32,135 nt of DNA, taken from assembly GCA_002774425.1 (NCBI GenBank), contig PEYJ01000030.1, forward strand, positions 1 to 32,135. The letters run 5' to 3'. This document shows positions 23,652 through 30,404 of this stretch, piece by piece. Positions within the stretch are counted from its first letter, which is position 1; every line of letters begins with the position of its first letter. A program made the translations under genes and the position numbers. Source of the stretch: Parcubacteria group bacterium CG08_land_8_20_14_0_20_48_21. Lineage in GTDB: Bacteria > Patescibacteriota > Patescibacteriia > UBA1544. The notes under the pieces were generated by a model. It had not been told where the DNA came from, did no database searches, and worked only from the letters and a program-made list of their open reading frames with translations.

Positions 23652-24355
23652 CCGTCATGCAAAAATCTTTTGAACTCCACCTTGAGCCGTTTGATGGTCC
23701 GATGGCCCTGCTCTTACAGCTTATCCAGGGAGAAAAAATGGACATCACCACGATTGCGCTCGCGCAAGTGACCGAACGGTATCTCAAAGAAATAGAAAAA
23801 GTTGCAGAAACCTATCCGGAACTCTTGGCGGATTTTTTGGTGGTTGCCACGCGTCTGGTGTATCTTAAATCACAGGCGTTATTGCCCTATTTAACCTGGG
23901 AGGAAGATGAAGCGGATCTTGAGGCTCAGCTCAAGATGTACAAACTCTACTTTGAAGCGGCAAAAAAACTGTACAAGCGCATTTCGCGAAAAACATTTGC
24001 ACATTTTCGGGGAATACAAACTACAACGCTTGAAGTGCGTTTTGCGCCACCCGCGTCTGTAACCACAAAAAAACTTGCGGACATCTACCACGCGCTCCTG
24101 CAACGCCAGCCGAAACTCACCCTGTTACCTCAACAGGTAATTTTACGCACGATCCATATTCACGAGAAAATAGCGGAAATAAAAAAACATGTCATGGAAA
24201 AAGCAAGCGTTGCTTTTGAGGAAATACTGAAAGACCGCCGGGATACACTGGAGTTGGTTGTGAGTTTTTTGGCGCTGTTGGAGCTGGTCAAGCAACGGAT
24301 GGTGCGCGTCCAACAGGGAGGTAATTTTACCTCCATTACCATCGTGAAGATGTAG
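23648..24355 (+). CDS. scpA: Segregation and condensation protein A
   Basis: 235 residues, typical for the kleisin ScpA, which bridges SMC heads together with ScpB to compact chromosomes. N-terminal signature: FELHLEPFDGPMALLLQLIQGEKMDITTIALAQVTERYL, then LLADFLVVATRLVYLKSQALLP. The C-terminal winged helix reads VVSFLALLELVKQRMVRVQQ. The start overlaps the DUF1653 stop. The neighbouring scpB follows at 42 bases, the conserved pair. Confidence 0.95.
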   Translation: MTVMQKSFELHLEPFDGPMALLLQLIQGEKMDITTIALAQVTERYLKEIEKVAETYPELLADFLVVATRLVYLKSQALLPYLTWEEDEADLEAQLKMYKLYFEAAKKLYKRISRKTFAHFRGIQTTTLEVRFAPPASVTTKKLADIYHALLQRQPKLTLLPQQVILRTIHIHEKIAEIKKHVMEKASVAFEEILKDRRDTLELVVSFLALLELVKQRMVRVQQGGNFTSITIVKM

Positions 24356-24396
24356 CATCGTTCTCTTCCAGCATTTTATATTCTCACCTCCATTCT

Positions 24397-24939
24397 ATGA
24401 GCCTTATTTCCCAAATTGAAAGTATGCTCTTTGCTTCAGCAAAGCCTCTTACGGTCGCACAGCTGGCTTCTGCGTGCGCTAGGGATAAACAAGAGGTGCA
24501 GGAGGCTCTTGCTTTACTCAAAGAAAAATATGCGGCACAAGATAGCGGTCTCGTGCTCTTGGAAACCGACACGCAGGTGCAACTGGCAAGCACTCCCCGA
24601 AATGCGAATCTTGTCAAGAAGTTCCTGAAAGAGGAGCTGACTGGAGAATTCACCCGACCGTCGCTTGAAACGCTGACCGTAGTTGCGTACCGCGGGCCGA
24701 TTACCAAAGCGGCGATAGAAGAAATTCGCGGTGTCAATTGCGGAATGATTTTGCGTAGCTTGCTTATGCGCGGACTGATAGAGGAAGAAAAGGACGAGCA
24801 GGGGAACATCGTATATCGCATCACAACAGAATTTTTGCGCTATCTTGGCGTTGCGCATACACGCGAACTTCCGGATTACACACAACTGCATGCCGCACAC
24901 GCAGCGCAGGAACTTGAGGATGCAACCGCTGTGCAATAA
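24397..24939 (+). CDS. scpB: Segregation and condensation protein B
   Basis: 180 residues, family length. ScpB dimers of two winged helices bind ScpA in the SMC complex. Signatures: IESMLFASAKPLTVAQLASAC, LVLLETDTQVQLASTP, and the hallmark LSRAALETLAIIAY-like stretch RPSLETLTVVAYRGPITKAAIEEIRGVNC, followed by LRSLLMRGLIEE and YRITTEFLRYLGV. Start in TTCTATG, no SD. Confidence 0.95.
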   Translation: MSLISQIESMLFASAKPLTVAQLASACARDKQEVQEALALLKEKYAAQDSGLVLLETDTQVQLASTPRNANLVKKFLKEELTGEFTRPSLETLTVVAYRGPITKAAIEEIRGVNCGMILRSLLMRGLIEEEKDEQGNIVYRITTEFLRYLGVAHTRELPDYTQLHAAHAAQELEDATAVQ

Positions 24940-24942
24940 TAT
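24914..24942 (+). promoter_or_regulatory. Promoter candidate for the D-Ala-D-Ala carboxypeptidase gene
   Basis: TTGAGG (24914-24919) and TAATAT (24937-24942), spacer 17, overlapping the last codons of scpB. Predicted start about 24949, giving a 35-base leader before ATG 24984. Confidence 0.45.
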
Positions 24943-24983
24943 ATTCACTACACCTACCTGGCATACACTAAACTCCAAGATAC

Positions 24984-25874
24984 ATGTTTGAACTCTTTCT
25001 TCCTTTTCTCGCATTGATGTGGCGCTCCTGGCAAGAAAACATCTCAGTGATTCCCGCGCAAATCCAAATTGCAACCCAACCCGCACCTCGCGTGCGGGTG
25101 CTTGATGTCGAAACAACGGCATGGGCGCAAGGCGTGTATGACATGGAAAACGACACGTGGTCCTTGGAGCGCCGCAGTGATGAGCCGCGTCCTATTGCAA
25201 GTATCACCAAACTCATGGCCGTCCTCACGGTACTCTCCTATAATCCGGATTTGTCTGTGCGCATTGCATTTACCGGTGACGACATAGTTGCCGGTGGGCG
25301 CATCTATTTCGGCTCTGGCGAACAACTCTCAAGGGAGGAGTTGTTGGAGGCATCGCTGGTTGCATCAGATAATTCCGCCATCACGCTACTAGCGAGATCG
25401 GTTGAGCCGCACCGAGATGCTTTTGTGGCACGCATGAATGCGGTTGCGGAAAACTTGGGCATGGTTACGGCACATTTTACCGATCCTACGGGATTGGATC
25501 CCGCCAATATCGCTTCAGTCAGAGATATCGGAAAACTCTATGGTGAGGTGTTGCGGCATAATGAGCTCTTGGCCATATTGCGCAAACCTGAAACAACGCT
25601 CACCGTACTCAATACCGGAAGGCAAGAACATCTGCTCGCGACCGACTGGCTTACGGACAGTTTTTTACAGGAAGATCCCTATACGTTCATGGGTGGCAAA
25701 ACCGGCTATCTGGATGAAGCGGGATATTGCCTCGTGTCCGCGGTTACCAGCGGCGATCATACTCAACCCATAATCGCGATTGTATTGGGAAGCGAATCAA
25801 AAGAGTCGCGCATGCAAGAGGTGAAGAGTCTCTTGTGGACGGCACTCACGTATGGCGTTGAAGCAATACGGTAA
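24984..25874 (+). CDS. Serine-type D-Ala-D-Ala carboxypeptidase (peptidase S11 / PBP5 type)
   Basis: 296 residues. It trims the terminal D-Ala from peptidoglycan stem peptides outside the membrane. The three active-site motifs are intact: SITK (73-76, Ser 73 nucleophile, Lys 76), SDN (128-130) and KTG (239-241, in MGGKTGYLDEAGYCLV). The N terminus has a short hydrophobic stretch (FELFLPFLALMW), probably an uncleaved anchor or weak signal. The beta-rich C-terminal domain of E. coli PBP5 is absent, so it is a single catalytic domain, as common in small-genome bacteria. The ATG is preceded by C. Confidence 0.92.
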   Translation: MFELFLPFLALMWRSWQENISVIPAQIQIATQPAPRVRVLDVETTAWAQGVYDMENDTWSLERRSDEPRPIASITKLMAVLTVLSYNPDLSVRIAFTGDDIVAGGRIYFGSGEQLSREELLEASLVASDNSAITLLARSVEPHRDAFVARMNAVAENLGMVTAHFTDPTGLDPANIASVRDIGKLYGEVLRHNELLAILRKPETTLTVLNTGRQEHLLATDWLTDSFLQEDPYTFMGGKTGYLDEAGYCLVSAVTSGDHTQPIIAIVLGSESKESRMQEVKSLLWTALTYGVEAIR

Positions 25875-25886
25875 ATACAGTATACT
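25858..25886 (+). promoter_or_regulatory. Promoter of the small export protein gene
   Basis: TTGAAG (25858-25863) and TATACT (25881-25886), spacer exactly 17, straddling the end of the carboxypeptidase gene. Start near 25893, about 105 bases before the chosen ATG at 25998; a GTG at 25905 and an ATG at 25950 in the same frame lie nearer. Confidence 0.65.
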
Positions 25887-25997
25887 GGAACTATGCGGTA
25901 GGGAGTGAGCAGTTCTGGTGCATGCCGTGAACATACACCTCTTTCACGCATGACGATATCCCGAACCGCGTACTGTCGGCTGCGAACCTCCACTACT

Positions 25998-26468
25998 ATG
26001 CATCTACCACCCGAACTCTCCGTTTTCCTGCTCTCCATGCTACCCCTGACCGAATTGCGCGGAGCGCTTCCGCTTGCGCTCACGTACTATCATATGCCGG
26101 TAGTACGCGCGATCGCACTGACTGTTTTCGGGAATATTATTCCAGGGGTTGTGCTGCTCTATGTGCTTGATCCGGTGTCGCGGTTGTTGCGGAAAAAATC
26201 TCGTCTTTGCAACCGGCTCTTGCCCTGGCTTTTTGCGCGTACGAGAAACAAGTTTACGCAAAAATATGAACGCTGGGGAGAAGCGGCACTTGCGGTATTT
26301 GTCGCAATTCCCTTGCCCGTAACCGGAGCGTGGACGGGTGCGGTAGCCGCGTATCTTTTTGATATTCCACGGTATCGCGCCGTACTTTCGTTGCTTGTAG
26401 GTTTGTGCATATCAGGCGGCATTGTCGCGGGGGTAACACTCGGCATATTTCATCTCATTTCTTTATGA
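25998..26468 (+). CDS. Small multidrug export-type membrane protein (COG2426-like)
   Basis: 156 residues from ATG 25998. About four to five hydrophobic segments. The start PELSVFLLSMLPLTELRGALPLAL, then FGNIIPGVVLLYVLDPVSRLL, a cytosolic basic loop, then ERWGEAALAVFVAIPLPVTGAWTGAVAAYL match the small multidrug export family (PF06695), whose substrates are poorly known. In-frame upstream starts (25905, 25950) would add 31 or 16 residues that look unlike the family, though the upstream promoter could express them. T precedes the ATG. Confidence 0.85.
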   Translation: MHLPPELSVFLLSMLPLTELRGALPLALTYYHMPVVRAIALTVFGNIIPGVVLLYVLDPVSRLLRKKSRLCNRLLPWLFARTRNKFTQKYERWGEAALAVFVAIPLPVTGAWTGAVAAYLFDIPRYRAVLSLLVGLCISGGIVAGVTLGIFHLISL

Positions 26469-26477
26469 AGCAACCGT

Positions 26478-27233
26478 ATGCCTAAAACAATTATTGCGAA
26501 CTGGAAAATGAGTTTATCACTCAAGGAGAGCGTGGACCTTGCAAAAAAACTTTCCCGAGATCTCCGCAGTATTACGGGACACGCGGTGGTACTCTGCCCT
26601 TCCTTTCCGGCGCTTCTTCCCGTTGGGCAGGTACTTGCAGGGAGTAAAATCGCCCTGGGGGCCCAAGATATGTTTTGGGAGACGCACGGGGCGTATACGG
26701 GAGAGGTGGCGGCAGGGATGCTGCAAGAGGTCGGCTGTACGCATGTGATTATCGGTCATTCAGAAAGAAGAAATATCGCGGGAGAAACGGACGCGATGGT
26801 GCGTAAAAAGGTTGCGGCGGCAATTGCGGCGGGACTTACGCCAATTCTCTGTGTCGGAGAAAAGTTTCAGGAGCGGCAGGAGGGATTGAAGGATCACGTG
26901 ATTGCGGAACAGGTGCGGAGCGCTTTGGAGGGTATTGCCATTTCTTCCGCCGCAAAACTTTACATCGCGTATGAACCGGTCTGGGTCATAGGATCGGGGC
27001 AGGCGGTGGAACCGGAGGAAGCGCAGTACACCGCCGAAGTGATTCGGCAGGTTGCGGTTGATCTGTTTACGGAGTATAATTCGGCATCCGCTATCCGGGT
27101 GCTCTATGGAGGAAGCGTTGATGCGGCGAACATCACCTCATTCTTGCGGCAGCCCGATGTTCATGGCGTCTTAGTGGGCGGCGCCAGCCTCAAAGCGGAA
27201 ACATTTTCCTCCATGATCCAAGCTCTCGTCTAA
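26478..27233 (+). CDS. tpiA: Triosephosphate isomerase
   Basis: 251 residues, normal for the glycolytic enzyme that interconverts dihydroxyacetone phosphate and glyceraldehyde 3-phosphate. Catalytic residues: Lys 10 in IIANWKM, His 94 in IIGHSERR and Glu 166 in YEPVWVIGSG (mobile loop). The phosphate-binding end GVLVGGASLKAETF and RVLYGGSVDAANI are present. It begins nine bases after the export gene, T before ATG. No other glycolytic gene is adjacent. Confidence 0.97.
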   Translation: MPKTIIANWKMSLSLKESVDLAKKLSRDLRSITGHAVVLCPSFPALLPVGQVLAGSKIALGAQDMFWETHGAYTGEVAAGMLQEVGCTHVIIGHSERRNIAGETDAMVRKKVAAAIAAGLTPILCVGEKFQERQEGLKDHVIAEQVRSALEGIAISSAAKLYIAYEPVWVIGSGQAVEPEEAQYTAEVIRQVAVDLFTEYNSASAIRVLYGGSVDAANITSFLRQPDVHGVLVGGASLKAETFSSMIQALV

Positions 27234-27277
27234 CTCCTCGCTACGCGCAAACGCATACTTGTTAAGAGTTGTTTACC

Positions 27278-28180
27278 ATGCCTTACGATATTCTTGCATT
27301 AGTTATCATGATCGCCGGTGTCATACTGGTTGGAGCGGTTGTTATACGTAAATTTCCCGATCTCGTTTCACTGGATGTGGAACGTATGCCACAAGAGCGG
27401 CAGAGGCGCACCAAAAAGCGTATTTTAACAGAACGGCTTGAGCGTGGCATGCTGGAAAAGTTCGGAGCTCTCGGAAACTTATTGCGTCCCATTTGGCACG
27501 CGATCAAAAAATCGTTTTATGATCGGTATGAAAAGATTGTGCGCATTGAACGAGTGCGCCGCCATGAACGTACGCGCGTGAAAATGGAGCCGAAGTCTAC
27601 CGAACAAGTGCGGGACAAGGTACACAATCTTTTGGATAAAGCGCAAGCGTATACACAGCAGGATGATTTTGAAAAAGCCGAGGACTCCTATGTGGAAGCG
27701 CTGGGTATAGACGGGACGCTCCTTGAAGCGTATCGCGGGCTTGGCGCAGTGTATGAAGCGCGCAAAGACTATGAGTTGGCGAAGCAAACATATCTCCACA
27801 TCATTAAACTGGCGCGAGGAACGGATCCGGGAGCATATTTTCACCTTGGGGAAGTGCAGCAGAAAATGGGCAATTTCTCTGAAGCCAAAGAGGATTTGGA
27901 AAAGGTGGTGGATGTGGAGCAGTATCACACACGCGCGCTTGCCGATTTGGCGGATGTCTGCGGTAAACTGGGTGAACATGCATTGCGCAAAAAGTATCTG
28001 CAACAGGTGGTTGCACTTGAACCGCACAACCCGCATTATCTTGACGAGCTGGCGGAAATCAGTATACTGGTAGGGGATTTTGCGGAAGCGCAAAAAGCGT
28101 ATGAACGGCTGGAAGAGGTGAATCCGGAAAATCAAAAACTTGCAGAACTGGCACAGAGAATTCATGAAATGCAAAAGTAG
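27278..28180 (+). CDS. Membrane-anchored TPR-repeat protein
   Basis: 300 residues from ATG 27278; a TTG at 27269 is the track start. One N-terminal transmembrane segment (ILALVIMIAGVILVGAVVI) is followed by a strongly basic linker (QERQRRTKKRILTERLERG) and then, from about residue 110, five tetratricopeptide-like repeats, for example AQAYTQQDDFEKAEDSYVEA, GAVYEARKDYELAKQTYLHI and GEVQQKMGNFSEAKEDLEKV. Positive charges after the helix suggest the repeats face the cytoplasm. TPRs are protein-binding scaffolds; the partner is unknown. It lies immediately before a tRNA pair. Confidence 0.88.
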   Translation: MPYDILALVIMIAGVILVGAVVIRKFPDLVSLDVERMPQERQRRTKKRILTERLERGMLEKFGALGNLLRPIWHAIKKSFYDRYEKIVRIERVRRHERTRVKMEPKSTEQVRDKVHNLLDKAQAYTQQDDFEKAEDSYVEALGIDGTLLEAYRGLGAVYEARKDYELAKQTYLHIIKLARGTDPGAYFHLGEVQQKMGNFSEAKEDLEKVVDVEQYHTRALADLADVCGKLGEHALRKKYLQQVVALEPHNPHYLDELAEISILVGDFAEAQKAYERLEEVNPENQKLAELAQRIHEMQK

Positions 28181-28199
28181 TAAATCATCGTAGTATCAT

Positions 28200-28275
28200 G
28201 CCGTCGTAGCTCAGTTGGTAGAGCGCATCCATGGTAAGGATGAGGTCTCGGGTTCAACCCCCGACGACGGCTCCA
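28200..28275 (+). tRNA. tRNA-Thr (anticodon GGU)
   Basis: Cloverleaf of 76 bases: acceptor GCCGTCG/CGACGGC, D arm GCTC, anticodon stem CATCC/GGATG around ATGGTAA (anticodon GGT), T arm TCGGG-TTCAACC-CCCGA, discriminator T and encoded CCA. It is followed by tRNA-Tyr with no base between. Confidence 0.97.
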
Positions 28276-28361
28276 GGGTCGGTACTCAAGCGGTCAACGA
28301 GAGCAGACTGTAAATCTGCTGGCATACGCCTTCGCAGGTTCGAATCCTGCCCGGCCCACCA
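28276..28361 (+). tRNA. tRNA-Tyr (anticodon GUA)
   Basis: 86-base class II tRNA with a long variable arm. Acceptor GGGTCGG/CCGGCCC (one G-T), anticodon stem GCAGA/TCTGC around CTGTAAA (anticodon GTA), T loop TTCGAAT and encoded CCA. Its first base directly follows the CCA of tRNA-Thr, so the two are cut from one transcript. Confidence 0.97.
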
Positions 28362-28504
28362 CTACAAAACAAGACGGCTTTTTCAAAGCCAGAAGGTGGG
28401 CGACGCTCTGCGTCGCCCATAAAAAAGTCGGTCAATTTTCCGAAAGTCAGATTTTGGTTTGCGGCTTTATAAGCACGTTCGAAACTATTTTAGCAAAAAT
28501 TATT

Positions 28505-28696
28505 ATGTATGCATCGCTTGAGAAACTTATAGAAAAACTCAAAACCTCACCAAGGGTGAAAGGCATTTTTTCTACTGGTACAACTGCAACAAGAATGAAT
28601 CCATCAAGCGATATTGATCTTATAGTTGTATTGGACAAGAATACTGAAAATATCAAATCGGTTTATACGAGTTTGTTAAAAGGACAGGCATTATGA
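28505..28696 (+). CDS. Truncated minimal nucleotidyltransferase domain protein
   Basis: 63 residues from ATG 28505 (80 from ATG 28454). The motif GTTATRMNPSSDIDLIVVLD is the G-x(n)-SDIDL strand-turn of the pol-beta-type minimal nucleotidyltransferase superfamily, with both metal-binding aspartates. The domain normally runs to about 95-100 residues with a third acidic residue; here it stops after SVYTSLLKGQAL. It is therefore a remnant or a very short variant. Its stop overlaps the next start (ATGA), so it may now serve mainly to couple translation of the hydrolase. The sequence is visibly A/T-richer than the ribosomal genes. Confidence 0.6.
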   Translation: MYASLEKLIEKLKTSPRVKGIFSTGTTATRMNPSSDIDLIVVLDKNTENIKSVYTSLLKGQAL

Positions 28697-29322
28697 AAAA
28701 ACAGGTTGTCGTCATTCACGGAGGAACAAGTTTTAAGACATACGAGGATTACATCTCGTATCTTAAGAACAAGAAAATAAGTATTGAAAAACTGCGACTG
28801 CGCAAAGAATGGAAAGATACATTGCCATCGGAACTTGGTGATGATTATGAAATTCTCGTACCGCGCATGCCCAATGGCATGAACGCGCACTACGAGGAAT
28901 GGAAACTTTGGTTTGAGAGAATAGCTAACTTACTCAACGACAATGTTGTGCTCGTTGGACATTCTCTTGGCGGAATTTTTCTCGCGAAGTATCTTTCCGA
29001 AAATATTTTCCCAAAAAGAGTTATAGCCACTATGCTTGTAGCGCCTCCTTTTGATGACGGAGGTGAACTTGAGAGCGGAGAGTCGCTTGCGGATTTTGCC
29101 CTACCTTCATCGTTGGCAAAATTTACAGAGCAAAGCGGTAAAATCTATTTAATACACAGTAAAGACGATCCGGTTGTTCCATTTACGCACCTGAAGAAAT
29201 ACCAACAAGCTTTACCCAACGCGGAAACGGTTGTTTTTGAGCATAGAGAGCACTTCAATCAAGAAACGTTTCCCGAAATCATAGCATTGATTAAATCAAT
29301 AGGGTGGCATGGTAATAATTAA
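28693..29322 (+). CDS. Alpha/beta hydrolase (RBBP9/YdeN-like serine hydrolase)
   Basis: 209 residues. Alpha/beta-hydrolase pattern: VVVIHGGTSF (oxyanion strand), VVLVGHSLGGIFLAKYL (nucleophile elbow, Ser 91), LIHSKDDPVVPF (Asp 158/159) and VFEHREHFNQETF (His 187). The order and spacing fit the small RBBP9/YdeN type, whose natural substrates are largely unknown. It overlaps the nucleotidyltransferase remnant. Its A/T-rich codons and position between tRNA genes suggest later acquisition. No terminator is seen behind it. Confidence 0.85.
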   Translation: MKKQVVVIHGGTSFKTYEDYISYLKNKKISIEKLRLRKEWKDTLPSELGDDYEILVPRMPNGMNAHYEEWKLWFERIANLLNDNVVLVGHSLGGIFLAKYLSENIFPKRVIATMLVAPPFDDGGELESGESLADFALPSSLAKFTEQSGKIYLIHSKDDPVVPFTHLKKYQQALPNAETVVFEHREHFNQETFPEIIALIKSIGWHGNN

Positions 29323-29380
29323 CAAAAAAAGCCCCTCTTCCTTTTAAAAATAGCGCCGCGTGAAATACGAAGAACTTTTT

Positions 29381-29409
29381 TTGCCATAATTTCAATAAAA
29401 CGCTATACT
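29381..29409 (+). promoter_or_regulatory. Promoter of the small aromatic membrane protein (leaderless)
   Basis: TTGCCA (29381-29386) and TATACT (29404-29409), spacer exactly 17. Predicted start about 29416, one base before the ATG at 29417. This is the tightest leaderless arrangement in the window and supports the reality of the 73-residue gene. Confidence 0.75.
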
Positions 29410-29416
29410 TATATTT

Positions 29417-29638
29417 ATGACGACGGTCATTTTTATCACCGGCATACTGAATATCTTGGGCGTGTTGCTACTATTTTTTTCCTGCCGATGTATCGGAGGA
29501 AACTATGCGGCGCGTGCTATGCAATGGTCGTGGTTTCGCTGGTTCTATAAATATCACTGCTGGTACTGGTGGCTGTTTTTCGGGTCGGTTGCGGTGCATG
29601 CCGTACTGGCTTTATATGTCTTTGGTACGCCTTTTTAG
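29417..29638 (+). CDS. Small aromatic-rich membrane protein, family unknown
   Basis: 73 residues. Two hydrophobic segments: residues 4-21 (VIFITGILNILGVLLLFF) and about 47-69. Between them lies SCRCIGGNY and a Trp/Tyr/Phe-rich stretch (WSWFRWFYKYHCWYWW). Two histidines, H47 and H61, are 14 residues apart (H-x13-H) in the second helix, the spacing used for haem ligands in cytochrome-b-type helices; this is suggestive only, and the protein is too short to form a haem bundle alone. It has its own near-consensus promoter. I cannot name a family. Confidence 0.75.
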   Translation: MTTVIFITGILNILGVLLLFFSCRCIGGNYAARAMQWSWFRWFYKYHCWYWWLFFGSVAVHAVLALYVFGTPF

Positions 29639-29698
29639 TCATTGATCCTGTAAAATATTTGCAAAGCAAAATAACGGTTTTACCGTATTTCACTAGGA

Positions 29699-29727
29699 TT
29701 GACGCACGGGAAAATTTTATGTATACT
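29699..29727 (+). promoter_or_regulatory. Promoter of tRNA-Thr(UGU)
   Basis: TTGACG (29699-29704) and TATACT (29722-29727), spacer 17. The predicted start near 29734 lies 46 bases before the tRNA. It probably also serves rpmG and tRNA-Trp. Confidence 0.7.
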
Positions 29728-29730
29728 GTG

Positions 29731-29758
29731 TCGGTAGGGGAAACCTGCCGATGTTTTT
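29731..29758 (+). terminator. Hairpin plus T-run between the small membrane protein and tRNA-Thr
   Basis: TCGGTAGG pairs with CCTGCCGA (eight pairs, one G-T) around GGAAA, followed by TGTTTTT. It probably ends the transcript of the small membrane gene. A transcript started at the tRNA promoter would contain only part of the 5' arm, so it may escape. Confidence 0.5.
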
Positions 29759-29779
29759 ATCTCACGGTTTTTTATTGAT

Positions 29780-29854
29780 GCCGGGATAGCTCAGTGGTAG
29801 AGCAACGGTTTTGTAAACCGTGGGTCGCAGGTTCAAATCCTGTTCCCGGCTCCA
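29780..29854 (+). tRNA. tRNA-Thr (anticodon UGU)
   Basis: 75 bases: acceptor GCCGGGA/TCCCGGC, anticodon stem ACGGT/ACCGT around TTTGTAA (anticodon TGT), T loop TTCAAAT, discriminator T and encoded CCA. It is the second threonine tRNA in 1.6 kb. An inverted repeat AATTAAC/GTTAATT (29863-29891) follows. Confidence 0.97.
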
Positions 29855-29938
29855 TATAGAACAATTAACATGTGACCATTGACCGTTAATTCGTAACCGG
29901 TGTCATCGTTAGAGTTACCGTCATCGTCATTGAAACGT

Positions 29939-30094
29939 ATGTCCCAAGACAATCTCATGAAGCTTGAGTGTACCGTGTGCAAGAACATCAACTATTTTTC
30001 CCGCAAGAACAAAAAAAAGCTCAAAGATCGTATTGAGCTCAAAAAGCATTGCGCTGCCTGCGGGAAGCACACCTTGCACAAGGAAACGAAATAA
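29939..30094 (+). CDS. rpmG: 50S ribosomal protein L33 (zinc-binding form)
   Basis: 51 residues from ATG 29939 (T before it); the track's start at 29900 adds 13 unrelated residues. L33 is a small large-subunit protein near the E site. Two CxxC pairs, CTVC (11-14) and CAAC (38-41), form the zinc ribbon of the 'C+' type; [12 protein letters not shown] and [15 protein letters not shown] are typical. It sits directly before tRNA-Trp, its common neighbour, but secE and nusG do not follow. Confidence 0.95.
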   Translation: MSQDNLMKLECTVCKNINYFSRKNKKKLKDRIELKKHCAACGKHTLHKETK

Positions 30095-30127
30095 CGATAC
30101 GATACTTGCACAACGATCCGGGTTCAA

Positions 30128-30201
30128 GGGGGTGTCGGTTAATGGTAAACCACGGGTCTCCAAAACCCGAACTGGGGGTTCGATTCCCTCCACCCCTGCC
30201 A
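30128..30201 (+). tRNA. tRNA-Trp (anticodon CCA)
   Basis: 74 bases: acceptor GGGGGTG/CACCCCT (first pair G-T), D arm GGTT/AACC, anticodon stem CGGGT/ACCCG around CTCCAAA (anticodon CCA), T arm GGGGG-TTCGATT-CCCTC, discriminator G, encoded CCA. The overlapping ORFs in the track (29964..30293, 30049..30381 and antisense ones) are shadows. Confidence 0.96.
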
Positions 30202-30202
30202 A

Positions 30203-30241
30203 GAACACAGGAGCCGAGCTTATTGCTCGGTTTGTGTGTTC
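30203..30241 (+). terminator. Two-part hairpin after tRNA-Trp
   Basis: Inner stem CCGAGC (30214-30219) / GCTCGG (30225-30230) with loop TTATT; outer stem GAACACA (30203-30209) / TGTGTTC (30235-30241). The 3' side is T-rich (TTTGTGTGTTCT) but interrupted. It begins right after the tRNA CCA and probably ends the tRNA-Thr/rpmG/tRNA-Trp transcript. Confidence 0.6.
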
Positions 30242-30318
30242 TAATACCATCCAGCGCGCTTTGCACCTATTCGGTGATCAGCCGATCTTTTAATCCGTCC
30301 TGGCGTTCCTCAAATTTT

Positions 30319-30346
30319 TTGTCAACGTATGCAATCGGCGTAAGAT
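30319..30346 (+). promoter_or_regulatory. Possible promoter of the DUF4173-like gene
   Basis: TTGTCA (30319-30324) and TAAGAT (30341-30346), spacer 16, starting around 30353, about 50 bases before ATG 30405. A fair but not strong match. Confidence 0.4.
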
Positions 30347-30404
30347 CATCGGAAAGCGGCAACGACTTTTTTGACCCATAGCGTTTTATCCTCACGAAAC
30401 TTAT

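Noticed and set aside
28398-28418. GGGCGACGC-TCT-GCGTCGCCC hairpin after tRNA-Tyr as a terminator
   Set aside because: Followed by A-rich sequence on the + strand, not T; could end only an antisense transcript, for which no gene is seen. The small GGCTTT/AAAGCC hairpin before it has no T-run either.
30049-30381. 110-residue ORF across tRNA-Trp and other ORFs in 29927-30293
   Set aside because: They read through rpmG out of frame and through the tRNA and terminator; overlap artefacts.
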